From NCBI GenBank assembly GCA_964441945.1, contig CAYTWB010000002.1, positions 138,125 to 202,124 of the forward strand: 64,000 nucleotides of DNA, in the 5' to 3' direction. Position 1 is the first letter of the stretch; each line of letters starts with the position of its first letter. Under the pieces are notes generated by a model, which was not told where the DNA came from, ran no database searches, and saw only the letters and a list, made by a program, of their open reading frames with translations. This stretch comes from JADGQM01 sp964441945 (lineage in GTDB: Bacteria; Desulfobacterota; Syntrophobacteria; Syntrophobacterales; Syntrophobacteraceae). Position numbers and translations under genes: made by a program. Below, piece by piece: positions 26,539-36,380 of the stretch.

Positions 26539-29019
26539 ATGGCAAAGAAACCCTTGGCATTGTCCGTGAACGAATTGCGAGCCCGCATCGAGCCCGAGTC
26601 GTTGCCGTTTGATAACACCCAATCCCTGGAAGACCTACAAGAAAGAGTGGTGGGGCAGGATCGGGCCATTGACGCCATCAAGTTCGGAATGGGTATGAAA
26701 GAGCGGGGATACAATATCTTTATAGCCGGACCATCCAATGCCGGTCTCACCTATACCGCCAAGACCTTTATCGAAGAGCAGGCAAAACAGGAACCTACAC
26801 CGCCGGACTGGTGTTATGTGTACAACTTCAAGGAACCCGACAAGCCCAAGGGCGTTATGGTTTCTCCAGGACGCGGCAAGCAGCTCAAGAAAGACATGCA
26901 CGACTTTATTGAAACCCTCCACACGAAGATTCCCGAAGTCTTCGACAGTGATGACTATCGAACCAAAGAGAATGAGGTGCACCAGTCTTTCGAACGGGTG
27001 AGAAGGGAGATCATCGACCAGTTGTCTCATGAGGCCAAGGAGCAGGGTTTTATCCTCCAGTTCTCCCAGGTCGGCATGGTCATCATCCCGGCCAACAAAG
27101 AAGGGGAACCGATGACCCAGGAGGACCTCCGCCACCTCGATGAAGAGGAAAGGAAGCTCCTGCGGCAGAAGAGCGACGAGCTTCATGAGAAGATGAAAGA
27201 CGCTATCAAGACAATCCGGGAGGCCGAGACCGAATTCAAAGAGAAACACACCAAACTGGACAGCGAAATTGCGCTCTTTGTCGTCGGCCAGCTCATGGAT
27301 CGTTACGAGGAAAGATACCAGGAAGACCAGCAGGTCCTCGATTTCCTGAAAATGGCTCAGGAGGACATTCTGGAAAACATCGAGGACTTCAAGAAAAAAC
27401 CTGAAGGGCAGCAGCCCCAGCCCGGGGCCCCTTTCCCGGTCCCGCCCAAAGAGGCCCTTTTCAGGAAGTACGATATCAATGTCCTGATCGACAATTCCGA
27501 AACTCAGGGTGCTCCGGTCGTCATCGAGTCGAACCCCGTCTACACAAACATCTTCGGTTCCATCGAACGCCAGGCATGGTTCGGCGCCTTGTTCACAGAC
27601 CACACGATGATCAAGCCCGGGGCATTGCATAAGGCCAACGGCGGCTACCTGGTGATGAAAGCCCTGGATCTCTTGAGGTGGTTCATCAGCTATGAAGCGC
27701 TCAAGAGGGCCCTGAAGGATGAGGAAATCAAGATTGAAGATCTGGGGGAGCTCTACGGGCTGTTCAGCACACGGACCATCCGTCCGGAGCCCATTCCATT
27801 GAGTGTCAAGATCGTGCTGACAGGGGATCCCTACATCTACCAGTTGCTCTATACCTATGACGATCGTTTCCCCAAGCTTTTCAAGGTGAAAGCGCATATG
27901 GACGATCAGATGGATCGCAAGGACCAGACCATCGTTGAATGCGCCAGAATGATGAGCAGCTTTTGCAAGGAGAACAAGCTCAGACACCTTGATCGAACGG
28001 GAGTCGCCAGAATGGTTGAATACAGCATGGAGCTGACCGAGAGTCAAGAAAAGCTCAGCCTGGAGCTCGGAACTATCAGCGATTTGCTCAGGGAAGCCAA
28101 CTACTTCGCGGGACTTGACAGTGCCGACCTGATCTACGACAGGCACGTGGAAAACGCCATCAAGAAGCGAATTTATCGCTCGAACCTCGTGGAGGAACGG
28201 GTCAAGGAACTGGTTGAAAAGGACATCTTCTGGGTTGAGACGGACGGACACAAGGTCGGGCAGGTAAATGGACTGGCAGTCCTTATGACCGGCGATCACA
28301 TGTTTGGCAAACCCAATCGTATCACCGCCACCGTCAGTGTCGGCCGGGACGGAATGGTGTCCATCGACCGGGAATCCAAAATGAGCGGCAATATCCATAC
28401 GAAGGGCTTGATCATTCTCAGCAACTTCATGAAGGAGCGTTTTGCTCAGAACAAGCCCATATCGCTCTCCGCATCGCTTTGCTTTGAACAGAGCTACGGA
28501 ATGGTGGAAGGAGACAGTGCTTCGAGCACCGAGCTTTATGTGCTTCTCAGCGCTATCGCCAGTGTCCCCATCTCCCAGGGGATTGCGGTAACGGGATCAG
28601 TAAGCCAGAAGGGTGAAGTTCAACCAATCGGCGGTGTGAATCATAAAATCAAGGCCTGGTTCGATATCTGCCGGCACAAGGGGTTCACCGGGAACCAGGG
28701 GGTGATGATCCCCTCCAAGAATATCCCAAACCTCATGCTTGAGCAGGAGATTGTGGATGCCGTGAGCGCGGGTCAATTCCATGTGTGGCCGATATCGACC
28801 ATCGAGGAGGGCATCGCAGTCCTGACCGGCCTGGAGGCCGGCGAATTGCAGGAAGACGGCACGTATCCCGAGGGCACGCTGTTCCGGAAAGTGGACGACC
28901 GGCTCAAGAAGATTGCAGAAGTAGTGCGCGCATACGGCAAGGAGTCCGAGAACGGCAAGCGCAAAGAGGAGGATGAGTCGGCCGGCTGTCCTGGTTGTGG
29001 GGCCAGGGAGTACTCGTGA
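26539..29019 (+). CDS. Lon-family AAA+ protease (LonB/LonC-like)
   Basis: ATP-dependent serine protease fused to an AAA region. The Lon protease domain occupies the C-terminal third: the catalytic Ser is in EGDSASSTELYVLLSAIA and the Lys in GVNHKIKAW; SVSQKGEVQPIGG is typical. The N-terminal ATPase has GPSNAGLTYTAK where a P-loop would be, so the Walker A Lys is replaced by Leu; NGGYLVMKALDLLRW marks the later ATPase part. A charged coiled region lies at about residues 180-300. A CPGC pair ends the protein. AGGAGGAAGG precedes the ATG. Confidence 0.87.
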   Translation: MAKKPLALSVNELRARIEPESLPFDNTQSLEDLQERVVGQDRAIDAIKFGMGMKERGYNIFIAGPSNAGLTYTAKTFIEEQAKQEPTPPDWCYVYNFKEPDKPKGVMVSPGRGKQLKKDMHDFIETLHTKIPEVFDSDDYRTKENEVHQSFERVRREIIDQLSHEAKEQGFILQFSQVGMVIIPANKEGEPMTQEDLRHLDEEERKLLRQKSDELHEKMKDAIKTIREAETEFKEKHTKLDSEIALFVVGQLMDRYEERYQEDQQVLDFLKMAQEDILENIEDFKKKPEGQQPQPGAPFPVPPKEALFRKYDINVLIDNSETQGAPVVIESNPVYTNIFGSIERQAWFGALFTDHTMIKPGALHKANGGYLVMKALDLLRWFISYEALKRALKDEEIKIEDLGELYGLFSTRTIRPEPIPLSVKIVLTGDPYIYQLLYTYDDRFPKLFKVKAHMDDQMDRKDQTIVECARMMSSFCKENKLRHLDRTGVARMVEYSMELTESQEKLSLELGTISDLLREANYFAGLDSADLIYDRHVENAIKKRIYRSNLVEERVKELVEKDIFWVETDGHKVGQVNGLAVLMTGDHMFGKPNRITATVSVGRDGMVSIDRESKMSGNIHTKGLIILSNFMKERFAQNKPISLSASLCFEQSYGMVEGDSASSTELYVLLSAIASVPISQGIAVTGSVSQKGEVQPIGGVNHKIKAWFDICRHKGFTGNQGVMIPSKNIPNLMLEQEIVDAVSAGQFHVWPISTIEEGIAVLTGLEAGELQEDGTYPEGTLFRKVDDRLKKIAEVVRAYGKESENGKRKEEDESAGCPGCGAREYS

Positions 29020-29776
29020 GTCTGAAGAGGGCTGGGTCAACTCACCCTGCAAAACCCTGAGAGTTTCAGGGACCCAGGAAGGGACTTCTCTGGTGCGGAA
29101 CCGGTGCGATAGCGAGAATTGACCAGGGCCGCCACTCTGCTCAAACCGGTGGGCCTCTCTGTACTGTTTCGGGCTTTCTTGTGCTCGCTGGATGCCAGGT
29201 GACTCAGGGAAATGCTTTTCATCTCCATGCCGCTGCTCCTGGAGGTGTGTGCTTCGAGGGAGGGGACGGTCCGAGTTTTGGGTCTGCGATAGCAATCCGG
29301 GGGGCGACCGAATTCGCCGGTATTGTTGCGGGGAATCACCTCCTCAATGAAAGATACCCGGCTATTGCCCGGTTCTCCCTCACGGGAGGGCACACTTGGC
29401 CTGTATTGCTCACAAGGGCTGAATACTGTCCCCTATTCAATGCATCCCGCTCCCCCAAATGTGCCCCATAGAGAATCTTCCTCAATAGATCCTGCCTGTT
29501 GAATGTGTTTGGAATCGCGTTTAAATGTGGGATGAATACTGGTGTTGCGGAAAGATCACCCGTGAAAGCCTTCGGCCGCACATGGCCGTTTCTTGCCAGG
29601 TCCTGGTTCTAATGGATGGTGATCTGTGATATGATTGGCTGCCAGGTGAGGTCGGTTTGGCGGTCTGTTGTGCGGCGCAATGGCATCCGCGGTACCTTCG
29701 TAACCATGGACTTCCGGCTGGTCCTGAGGGTCGAGGGCCGGTATGATCGCTTTGGAGACTGAGTTCAAGGTGACAT
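29020..29776. other. Gene-free stretch
   Basis: About 750 bases without a credible gene on either strand. The only structure I see is the hairpin just after the Lon-family gene (29032-29077). The short open frames in it lack ribosome-binding sites and family resemblance. Confidence 0.5.
29032..29077 (+). terminator. Nested hairpin after the Lon-family gene
   Basis: Outer arms ctgggtc (29032-29038) and gacccag (29071-29077) enclose an inner hairpin ccctga-gagtt-tcaggg (29055-29071), sharing one base. It lies 12 bases after the stop codon. There is no T-tract, so termination is plausible but unproven. Confidence 0.4.
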
Positions 29777-30271
29777 GTGGGCACGGCGAAAAGAAGGCGT
29801 TTGCTGACAGTTGTCGGTTTCGTATTCCTTGCTTTGGCGATGAGCCGCCAGGACCTGATCCCATCTGAGGATAAGATGCCGAAAGGAAGCCTGTATTCGG
29901 CTTCCACTACCATAACCGACCATAATGGAGTCGAAAATCCCTTGGATATCTCCCTGGATACGGACTCACAGGGTGGCGTTTCTGAACTGGCTGTTGGCGA
30001 GTGTGTTGTTTTCAGCATCAGGAATCCCGGGGCGGGCGGCTACCGCTTGCAGGACCCCGACTATGATCCAAAGATCGTACAACTGAAAGAGCAAAAGAGG
30101 ACCCTGCCAATCGGTTCACCAGCGAAGGGAGGTGATTTCGGACAGATCGAGTACACATTCTGTGCCGCTTCTCCCGGATCTACAGAGGTTGTTTTCAGGA
30201 CCTTTAGATCATGGGAAAAGGCTGCCGGAGCGCAAGAGGTCCTGAGGGTAAAAGTCATAGTGAAGAGATGA
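29777..30271 (+). CDS. Secreted chagasin-like cysteine protease inhibitor
   Basis: A basic N terminus plus hydrophobic stretch (RRRLLTVVGFVFLALAM) looks like a signal peptide or anchor. The C-terminal half resembles the chagasin (I42) fold: VGECVVFSIRNPGAGGYRL, a long loop, then PGSTEVVFRTFRSWEKA with the RxW-like loop. The canonical TTGY loop is replaced by GAGGY, so inhibition is less sure than for the paralogue at 58629. It is 28 bases upstream of a papain-family protease gene, which supports an inhibitor role in cis. Start codon is GTG at 29777 with AAGGTG just upstream. Confidence 0.6.
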   Translation: MGTAKRRRLLTVVGFVFLALAMSRQDLIPSEDKMPKGSLYSASTTITDHNGVENPLDISLDTDSQGGVSELAVGECVVFSIRNPGAGGYRLQDPDYDPKIVQLKEQKRTLPIGSPAKGGDFGQIEYTFCAASPGSTEVVFRTFRSWEKAAGAQEVLRVKVIVKR

Positions 30272-30299
30272 TGTGGTCCTTTAGAGAGGAGGAATCTTT

Positions 30300-31232
30300 A
30301 TGAGGCAAAGTCGAAATTGGGGAATGGCTTCATGGTTGATCTGCCTCGCCGTGGTGGTTGTTGGCGTGGCGGTGGTTCAGGTGATTGGTGCCGGCGCTCA
30401 GACAGTTGCCGATCTCAACCGGCAGATCGCCGAGGAGAATCTTTCATGGACAGCCGGCGAAACGTCGCTCAGTCAGTTGAGCCCCGAAGAACGCCAGGCC
30501 CGGCTGGGAGGTTTGCCGACACCGGAAGAGAATATCCGTCCCGAACAGATCTGGGAACCGGAGGAATTGGATGGTGTCGAAGGGTTGCCGGTCGACTATG
30601 ACCTGCGCTCGTTGAACCGGATCACACCCGTAAAGGATCAGGGAAATTGTGGTAGCTGCTGGGCATTTGCCGCGGTTGCCAACCTGGAATCACTTGCCAG
30701 GAAAAAAAATAAGGACCTGATCTTGTCCGAACAGAACGTCCTGGACTGTTCGGCGGGAACCTGCGCCGGGTGGTATCTCGACACGACCTTCAATTTCCTG
30801 AAATCGTACGGGACGTGTCTACAGTCCTTCTATCCCTATACGGCCGTCAAAGGATCTTGCCAAACATTCCCCATGGCGGCAAAGCTCAAATCCTGGAAGT
30901 GGATCAATCCGTACGGGACCCCTACCGACGCTTACAACACCAAAATCAAGAAGTTCATCTATAAGAAAAAACAGCCGGTCTCCTGTCGCATGGAAGTCTA
31001 CACGAGCTTCTTCGACTACGAGAGCGGGGTTTACCAGCATCTGCCGTGTGACACAATGGAAGGCGGACACTTCGTCCTGATCATCGGATGGGGAAAAACA
31101 CTGGAGGGGGTCGAATACTGGATCTGCAAGAACTCGTGGGGTACGGGATGGGGACAGGATGGTTATTTCTGGATCAAGATGAATGATTCAAAGATCGGCA
31201 CATACACCATTGGAGCAAAACTGAAAAAGTAG
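30300..31232 (+). CDS. Secreted papain-family (C1A) cysteine protease
   Basis: A signal peptide or anchor lies at about residues 11-33. A short cathepsin-B-type propeptide follows (NLSWTAGETSLSQLSPEE). The catalytic domain has the oxyanion Gln114 and nucleophile Cys120 in PVKDQGNCGSCWAF, His257 in EGGHFVLIIGWG and Asn278 in ICKNSWGTGWG, so it should be active. Paired cysteines indicate disulfides in the periplasm or outside. AGGAGG precedes the ATG. It is co-directional with the chagasin-like gene and ends in a strong hairpin. Codon and domain type suggest acquisition, but this is inference. Confidence 0.92.
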   Translation: MRQSRNWGMASWLICLAVVVVGVAVVQVIGAGAQTVADLNRQIAEENLSWTAGETSLSQLSPEERQARLGGLPTPEENIRPEQIWEPEELDGVEGLPVDYDLRSLNRITPVKDQGNCGSCWAFAAVANLESLARKKNKDLILSEQNVLDCSAGTCAGWYLDTTFNFLKSYGTCLQSFYPYTAVKGSCQTFPMAAKLKSWKWINPYGTPTDAYNTKIKKFIYKKKQPVSCRMEVYTSFFDYESGVYQHLPCDTMEGGHFVLIIGWGKTLEGVEYWICKNSWGTGWGQDGYFWIKMNDSKIGTYTIGAKLKK

Positions 31233-31244
31233 CTTGGTCCGGAC

Positions 31245-31286
31245 GAGAGGGTGATGGTCCGGGAGGCACCGGACCTTCACCTTCTC
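31245..31286 (+). terminator. Long hairpin after the papain-family gene
   Basis: Two 18-base arms (31245-31262 and 31269-31286) pair at 16 positions, with one G-U and one T-T exception, around a 6-base loop. It begins 12 bases after the stop codon. No clear U-run follows, so it may be a terminator or an RNA-stabilising hairpin. Confidence 0.55.
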
Positions 31287-31509
31287 AACCGCTTTCACAC
31301 CACCCGACGTGCTGAATCAAATGTTGTGGTCTTCTATCACTCTTCAAAATCAGGCCCCTTTACAGCCAATCATCAGTCCGGCTATTATTCTCGTTGCTTA
31401 AATGAGTCCGTTCTCTTGACATATCTTCAGACTTACAGTCTTGACATGCACTGCCCTGTCCCGTGCCGATTGGGCTGGATCACAACGTGCTGTTCCAAGG
31501 AGGAACCAG

Positions 31510-32022
31510 ATGGAAGTCTCAATCGCTCTGCAGCAGAGAAGAAGTGTCCGTTCCTATGAAGAGAAGCTGGTTGAAGAGCAGAAACTGGTGAAGGTGTTGG
31601 AAGCAGGGCGGCTTTCCCCTTCTGCCACCAATCGGCAGGAGTGGAAATTCCTCGTTGTGAAAAGCGATGAAAAAAGAAAGAAACTTGCGGAAGCTGCCTG
31701 TGGTCAGTCATTCATCAGCGAGGCACCAGTCATTCTCGTCGCATGTGCCACCGAAACACGTGCGATCATGCCATGCGGCCTGCCCGCCCATATCGTTGAT
31801 GTGTCGATAGCTTTCGCTTACATGATCCTGCAGGCCTGGGACCTTGGCCTGGGGACCTGCTGGATCGGCGCCTTCCAGGAAGAGGAAGTCAAACGGATTT
31901 TGAGTATTCCGGAAGATATTCGTGTTGTCGCAATGTCCCCGCTGGGGTATCCGACACACGGAATTCCGCCGAGGCCGCGAAAGAGTCTGGCCGAGATCGT
32001 TTGTTTTGAAGAGTATTCGTAA
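31510..32022 (+). CDS. Nitroreductase family protein
   Basis: FMN-binding nitroreductase-like oxidoreductase of 170 residues. RRSVRSYEEK and GRLSPSATNRQEWKF form the N-terminal FMN site; LGLGTCWIGAF and SPLGYPTHGIPPRPRKSLAEIV the C-terminal part. The start at 31510 has AAGGAGG about 7 bases upstream; the frame is open for 23 codons before. Substrate unknown. It ends convergent with the last gene of the defence operon. Confidence 0.92.
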   Translation: MEVSIALQQRRSVRSYEEKLVEEQKLVKVLEAGRLSPSATNRQEWKFLVVKSDEKRKKLAEAACGQSFISEAPVILVACATETRAIMPCGLPAHIVDVSIAFAYMILQAWDLGLGTCWIGAFQEEEVKRILSIPEDIRVVAMSPLGYPTHGIPPRPRKSLAEIVCFEEYS

Positions 32023-32140
32023 AGACTCAGAGATGACGGTCTGCGACCGCCGGGATCAGGAAGTGAAGGAGGGACCGGGATCGAAGTGCATCGAATCCGG
32101 AATATGCGCAAAACTCAACACTCCTGACAAAAGATGCGGT

Positions 32141-33672
32141 CTACGAGTAGCACTTGTAGAAGGCTTCAGCAGTGAATTTCACAAACTCCTCGGTCTTTTC
32201 GAAACTGCGCGCTACGACCTGCCAGGGCTCCAAACGGGCAATCTCGGTCTGCAGGTCCCTGGCCGTTTTGCTGCTGCAGCCAAGGATGTCCTGAACCGAT
32301 CCCGCCGCCACCCCTTCACATTGAAAGATGAAGGCAAATTCCAGCAGTTCCTGGAAATTGAAGAACTTCTGTTGGTAGTCGTTGGGCGACTGGCTGGCAA
32401 AAAACACCACGACACCCTTGGAGCGGCCCTCCCGGATGATCCTCTGCAGGAAAAGGTTCTTCTGGCTGAGATAGTTGTGGGCCTCGTCAATCACCAGAAT
32501 GGTTCGAACGGTTCGTCGATCTTCCTTGACCGGGCTGTCGGGCAGCAGTGCCATCTCTTTGTAGAGTCGTTCGATTACGAGATAGGCCACGAGTTCCTTC
32601 AAAACCGGCATGGCATGAACGTCGATCAGGATGGTGCGGCTCGAAAGCCGATCGATCGGCGTCACCTCACCGCCATGCTTCCAGAAGAGATCGAAATCCG
32701 CCAGGTCGCGCAAGACCTCGATCAGGCTGTCGTCCTTGCGACCGTCCTCTTCGAACATCAACGAAACGATCTGATAAACATCATGGAAGTCGGGATAGGC
32801 CGCAGCCGAACCTGCCCGCTGTGCATAGGCGGCACGAATGGCTTCGATCAGGGTTCCCTTTTGGACAACCCCCAATTTGCTGTTGATCGACGCAAAGCTC
32901 TCGGCCTTTTCACGAGCGGAAACGTTTACGCGGCCTGCTCATCATAGGATGCCAGAATGAACGGATTGATCGGGAGGCTTTGGCTGCCCTGCAGTAGCCG
33001 AAAGGGCTGAACCTTGGCGACATCGAGGAACCGCTCGTTGTCGACCACATCCCCTTTGTAGTCGAAGTAGATGAAGTTGGTTTGAAAATTCGACTGGACC
33101 CGAATATCGGCAAGGATCTTCAGAATGAACTGGGTTTTTCCGACCCCCGGCTTCCCCATGATCGCCAGATGGGAATTGGCATGCTTCGCGGTATGGTTCA
33201 TCTCCATGAGCAGATCATCTCGTTTCAACAGCGTTCTCCCGATGAAGATATCCAGGCCGTGCCCGATTGTTTCTCGACGTCCAGCGAATTCGACCTCGTC
33301 CACCAGACGCCGGAGGAGGGCGTCAGCATCCCTTCCGCATTCTTGGAATAGCTGTCCCAGCAGTGCGGCACCATGGTCGATGTGGTTCTTGATGATGGAT
33401 CGGTTGGAGAAAAACTCGTCTTCGGCGATTTCGGGCTTCTGGTAGGCGTAGCAGATCAGCGAGCGGATAAAAACCTCATCTTCCCCGACAAAGGTGGGCC
33501 GTTTCATCTCTCCGCCGCTGAAACCGGTGCTTTGCGTTACCTTCGGCCCTTCCCTGGCGAGCGACAGAGCAAACGCGATGCGTGCCAGTGTGGCCTTTTC
33601 AAGCTTGGTTTCGAAGCGCAGCGCACTGAGAACCTCATCAGCCTCGCCAGCTGTGTAGAGTCGATCAGCCAT
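32141..33672 (-). pseudogene. dndE: DndE-HerA-type ATPase fusion, frameshifted
   Basis: Residues 1-125 resemble DndE (LSALRFETKLEKATLARIAF, SLAREGP, FVGEDEVFIRSLI, IKNHIDHGAALL). A HerA/FtsK/VirB4-like ATPase follows with Walker A GKPGVGKT at 173-180 and, in the second frame, Walker B ILVIDEAHNYLS and FASQSPNDY. The first frame stops at 32926 after YDEQAA; the other frame resumes at once as VNVSAREKAESFA and runs to 32141. One inserted base would give a single protein of about 510 residues, so this is a one-base loss or a recoding site. It starts 3 bases after the dndD stop. Confidence 0.75.
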
Positions 33673-33675
33673 GGC

Positions 33676-35667
33676 TTATCTCTCCCAAAAGTAGCCTTCC
33701 CGAAAGGTGGTCAGTTCCTGGCGTTGATCAAATTCAAGACTTGCGGCCCCGCTGAGCCGCGGCCTGAGCGCCCGATAGTAGTCCTTATCAATCTCGGTAT
33801 CGGTCGAAAGGATGATCACCTGCTCCCCGGCGTTCGGGAAATAGTTGTTTACGATGTTGTCCCGGTGCGTACTATCCAAACGGGACAACGGGGTATCGAC
33901 AATAATGGGCAGCTTGAGCTGGCTCGTCTGCGCCAGGCCCCAAAGCAGAGAAACGGCGAAAACTTCCTTCTCACCTGCCGAGAGCCCCGATTTTCTGATT
34001 CCATGGCCGTTCCGGTCGGTGATCCTCACCTCATAGGTCTTGTCGTCGATGGTGATGTCTTTGATCAAGCCGCTACGGCTGGAGAGCAGGCGATACATTT
34101 CGAAGGTTTTTTCCTGCAGCAGATGGACTTTGTTCTTGCGCAGACGCACGATGAACTGATTCAGGACGTTGGCGATGGCGTCGCATTCCTGGATGAAATC
34201 AGCCCTTTCTTTCGAAATGTGGTGTTTTTCAAACAGTTTTTCGATTTCCAATTGGATTTCATCAATGCGCTTCTGAAGGGAAAGGATTTCTTCTTCCAAC
34301 AAACGGAGTTGCTCCGTTTTTCGACCGATCTGGGCTGAGCAGCTTTCCATTTCCGCCTGAAGCTGTTCGAACAGTTCCCGCTCAGACTCCGTCAGCGCCC
34401 CTACCTGGCTCAGGCCCTCCAGTTGCCGGATCTGTACCTCAAGCTCCCGTTTCTCCTCAAGGAACGGTTTCAACAGAAACACCTCGCTGGTTTCAAGGGA
34501 TTCCAGCTTGTTTAGCACCCGAGCGGCGTCGCGATCGGAAAGCCCCAGTACCTTTGAGAGGGCCCCCTTTTCATCGCCTTCCTTGAGGAGTCGAAAGATG
34601 CGCCGTTCGAGTTCCGCCATCTTTTCCGAAGAGAGCTTTTCTTGATAGATCGGTTCGGGTTCCTCAACCACCCGCACGATCCTTTTCGCCAGCGACGCCG
34701 CATGTTCCCTGATGGCTTCCCCGCCGGCCGACTCCCTTTCCTCGTCGATTTGTCGTCGAATACCATCAAAGATTTGGCCGGCAAGGCTGAACGGCAGAGC
34801 GTTTTCACACAACCCCCGGATTTGGCTTTCCAATTGCGCCAGCCGATTGGAGGCAAGGATTCGCTTTTTCTCGTATTCACGCAATGCTTCTCGGGACTCA
34901 GGAGCAGTGTGGAAGGACACTTCGAAGCGTTTCTTGGCATCCTCAAGCTGCGCCCTGAACGCTGCCAGCTCCTCAGCCACCAGGTCACGATCATGCTTCT
35001 TGCGGGCGAGCTTGCTCTGTTCCCGCTTCAGCTCGCTCTGTTTGAACTCAAGATCCTCGTCGGAGATCTCGACAAATCCTTTGCGCTCCTCCTGCTTGAT
35101 GTAGAGGATGTCGCCGGCGAGTCGATTGATGTATTGGATGCCGAGAGCGGCTTCCAGGGAGGATTTCAGGCGGACTTCCGAATGGTCGTCGGCAGCGATC
35201 GCCTGGATTTTCTCCCCGTCGAAAAAGAAGAACTGGGTGATCCCCGGCGGAATCGCCGCACGGATGAAATCCTGCCAGATTTCCTGGTTCTGGACCGCGA
35301 CCCGCTTGCCATCCCGCACGATGACCAGGCGTTCGGTCAGGTCCCGAGGCTTCGGGTCGCACACCGTCCCTGCCGTCCAGGATCGCTTCACCACCAGTTC
35401 GGAAAGGTCATCCATCTCGATGACCAGCTCGAAGGTGACATTGGCATTGCCCCTGGCCTTCTCCCGGCGGTTGATATTGCGGTAGATCTCATCTGGCTTG
35501 GCACCGTAGAGGCAGTAGGTAATCGCCTCCATGATCGCCGTCTTGCCCGCTCCGTTCATGCCCCCAATGAGAAAGATGCTTCGCCCGTCATCGCCCACGG
35601 GAAAGCTGATTTCCGTAGCGAACTGGAATGATTTATAGTTCTCGATGGTCAGTTTCCGGAATCTCAT
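33676..35667 (-). CDS. dndD: DndD-type SMC-like ATPase
   Basis: SMC/Rad50-like ATPase of 663 residues. Walker A is GGMNGAGKT (35-43); coiled coils fill about 180-260 and 380-480; the head re-forms with signature GLSAGEKEVFAVSLLWGL, Walker B PIIVDTPLSRLDS and HRDNIVNNYFPNA...LSTDTEID, the last close to DndD family wording. In dnd systems DndD works with DndC/DndE in phosphorothioation; here those sulfur-incorporating partners are absent. Overlaps the upstream winged-helix gene (ATGA) and abuts the DndE-ATPase gene. Confidence 0.88.
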   Translation of the reverse strand: MRFRKLTIENYKSFQFATEISFPVGDDGRSIFLIGGMNGAGKTAIMEAITYCLYGAKPDEIYRNINRREKARGNANVTFELVIEMDDLSELVVKRSWTAGTVCDPKPRDLTERLVIVRDGKRVAVQNQEIWQDFIRAAIPPGITQFFFFDGEKIQAIAADDHSEVRLKSSLEAALGIQYINRLAGDILYIKQEERKGFVEISDEDLEFKQSELKREQSKLARKKHDRDLVAEELAAFRAQLEDAKKRFEVSFHTAPESREALREYEKKRILASNRLAQLESQIRGLCENALPFSLAGQIFDGIRRQIDEERESAGGEAIREHAASLAKRIVRVVEEPEPIYQEKLSSEKMAELERRIFRLLKEGDEKGALSKVLGLSDRDAARVLNKLESLETSEVFLLKPFLEEKRELEVQIRQLEGLSQVGALTESERELFEQLQAEMESCSAQIGRKTEQLRLLEEEILSLQKRIDEIQLEIEKLFEKHHISKERADFIQECDAIANVLNQFIVRLRKNKVHLLQEKTFEMYRLLSSRSGLIKDITIDDKTYEVRITDRNGHGIRKSGLSAGEKEVFAVSLLWGLAQTSQLKLPIIVDTPLSRLDSTHRDNIVNNYFPNAGEQVIILSTDTEIDKDYYRALRPRLSGAASLEFDQRQELTTFREGYFWER

Positions 35668-36305
35668 CGACGCTCCTCTTCAAGCTCCCAGTAGCCACGC
35701 GGAGAGTCACCGCGCAACAACCCGTCTTTTATCATCCGAAAGCGTTCCCAGTGTACATTATGCTGCCAGGCAAAGCAGTTTGCGCCATTTCGCCATTCTT
35801 TGTCACCCGGCAAGAGCCTGCCTTCCAGTTGCCGCCCTACCTGCTCTACAACATCCGACGAATGGGCACGGCCGCCGAGCTTTCTAAGCGCCTCGATAAT
35901 GTGCTCGCGAAGTTGGTTTCGACCGGTTCTTCTAGCAGTTGAGCGTGGCCCTTGGTGGGGCCGTTGGGATTTGCTGTGGGCTCCACTCCGACCAAGCCGT
36001 GCGTTCAATTCGCTGACGAGCGCCCCGAAGCCGTCGGCCAGTTCTCCAAGAGCACCACTCGTTTTGGACTCATCGCCAATAGCTGCTACAAGCCTTGTCT
36101 TTTCTGCTCGAAGGGCATCAGGCACCGGGACTTTCTTTTTTTCCAAACTCTCAATTGCTTGAGATACGGCACGGAGCTGAGCTTCCTTTTGTTCAAGGCC
36201 CGCATCGGAAGAGTTTTCAACGATCTCGTAGATAACTTCCCGACACAAGTCGATCAAGAGACCCGGATCATCAACAAACTCATCGATGTCATGCCCAGTA
36301 CTCAT
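35664..36305 (-). CDS. Defence-operon winged-helix protein (Mrr_N-like), copy 2
   Basis: 213 residues. The C-terminal half resembles an Mrr_N-type winged helix (LREHIIEALRKLGGRAHSSDVVEQV, then HVHWERFRMI-like WERFRMIKDGLLRGD and GYWELEEE). The N-terminal half is helical and shares a segment with the neighbouring protein (AIESLEKKKVPVPDALRAEK against AITRLKESGAKVPDELRNLK). The middle is basic and low-complexity. No nuclease motif is visible, so it is more likely a DNA-binding accessory subunit. The stop overlaps the dndD start. Confidence 0.7.
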   Translation of the reverse strand: MSTGHDIDEFVDDPGLLIDLCREVIYEIVENSSDAGLEQKEAQLRAVSQAIESLEKKKVPVPDALRAEKTRLVAAIGDESKTSGALGELADGFGALVSELNARLGRSGAHSKSQRPHQGPRSTARRTGRNQLREHIIEALRKLGGRAHSSDVVEQVGRQLEGRLLPGDKEWRNGANCFAWQHNVHWERFRMIKDGLLRGDSPRGYWELEEERR

Positions 36306-36380
36306 GATGATCGCTCCCTTTTCACAGAGGCCGTTCGCACCAACGTAGATTGTGATTTGGGGGATCTTGTAATCCCCTCG

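Noticed and set aside
26635..28398. Long minus-strand open frame antisense to the Lon-family gene
   Set aside because: A by-product of GC-biased codons in the real gene; no motifs.
31416..31446. Two TTGACA hexamers as promoters for the nitroreductase gene
   Set aside because: Neither has a recognisable -10 element at 16-18 bases.
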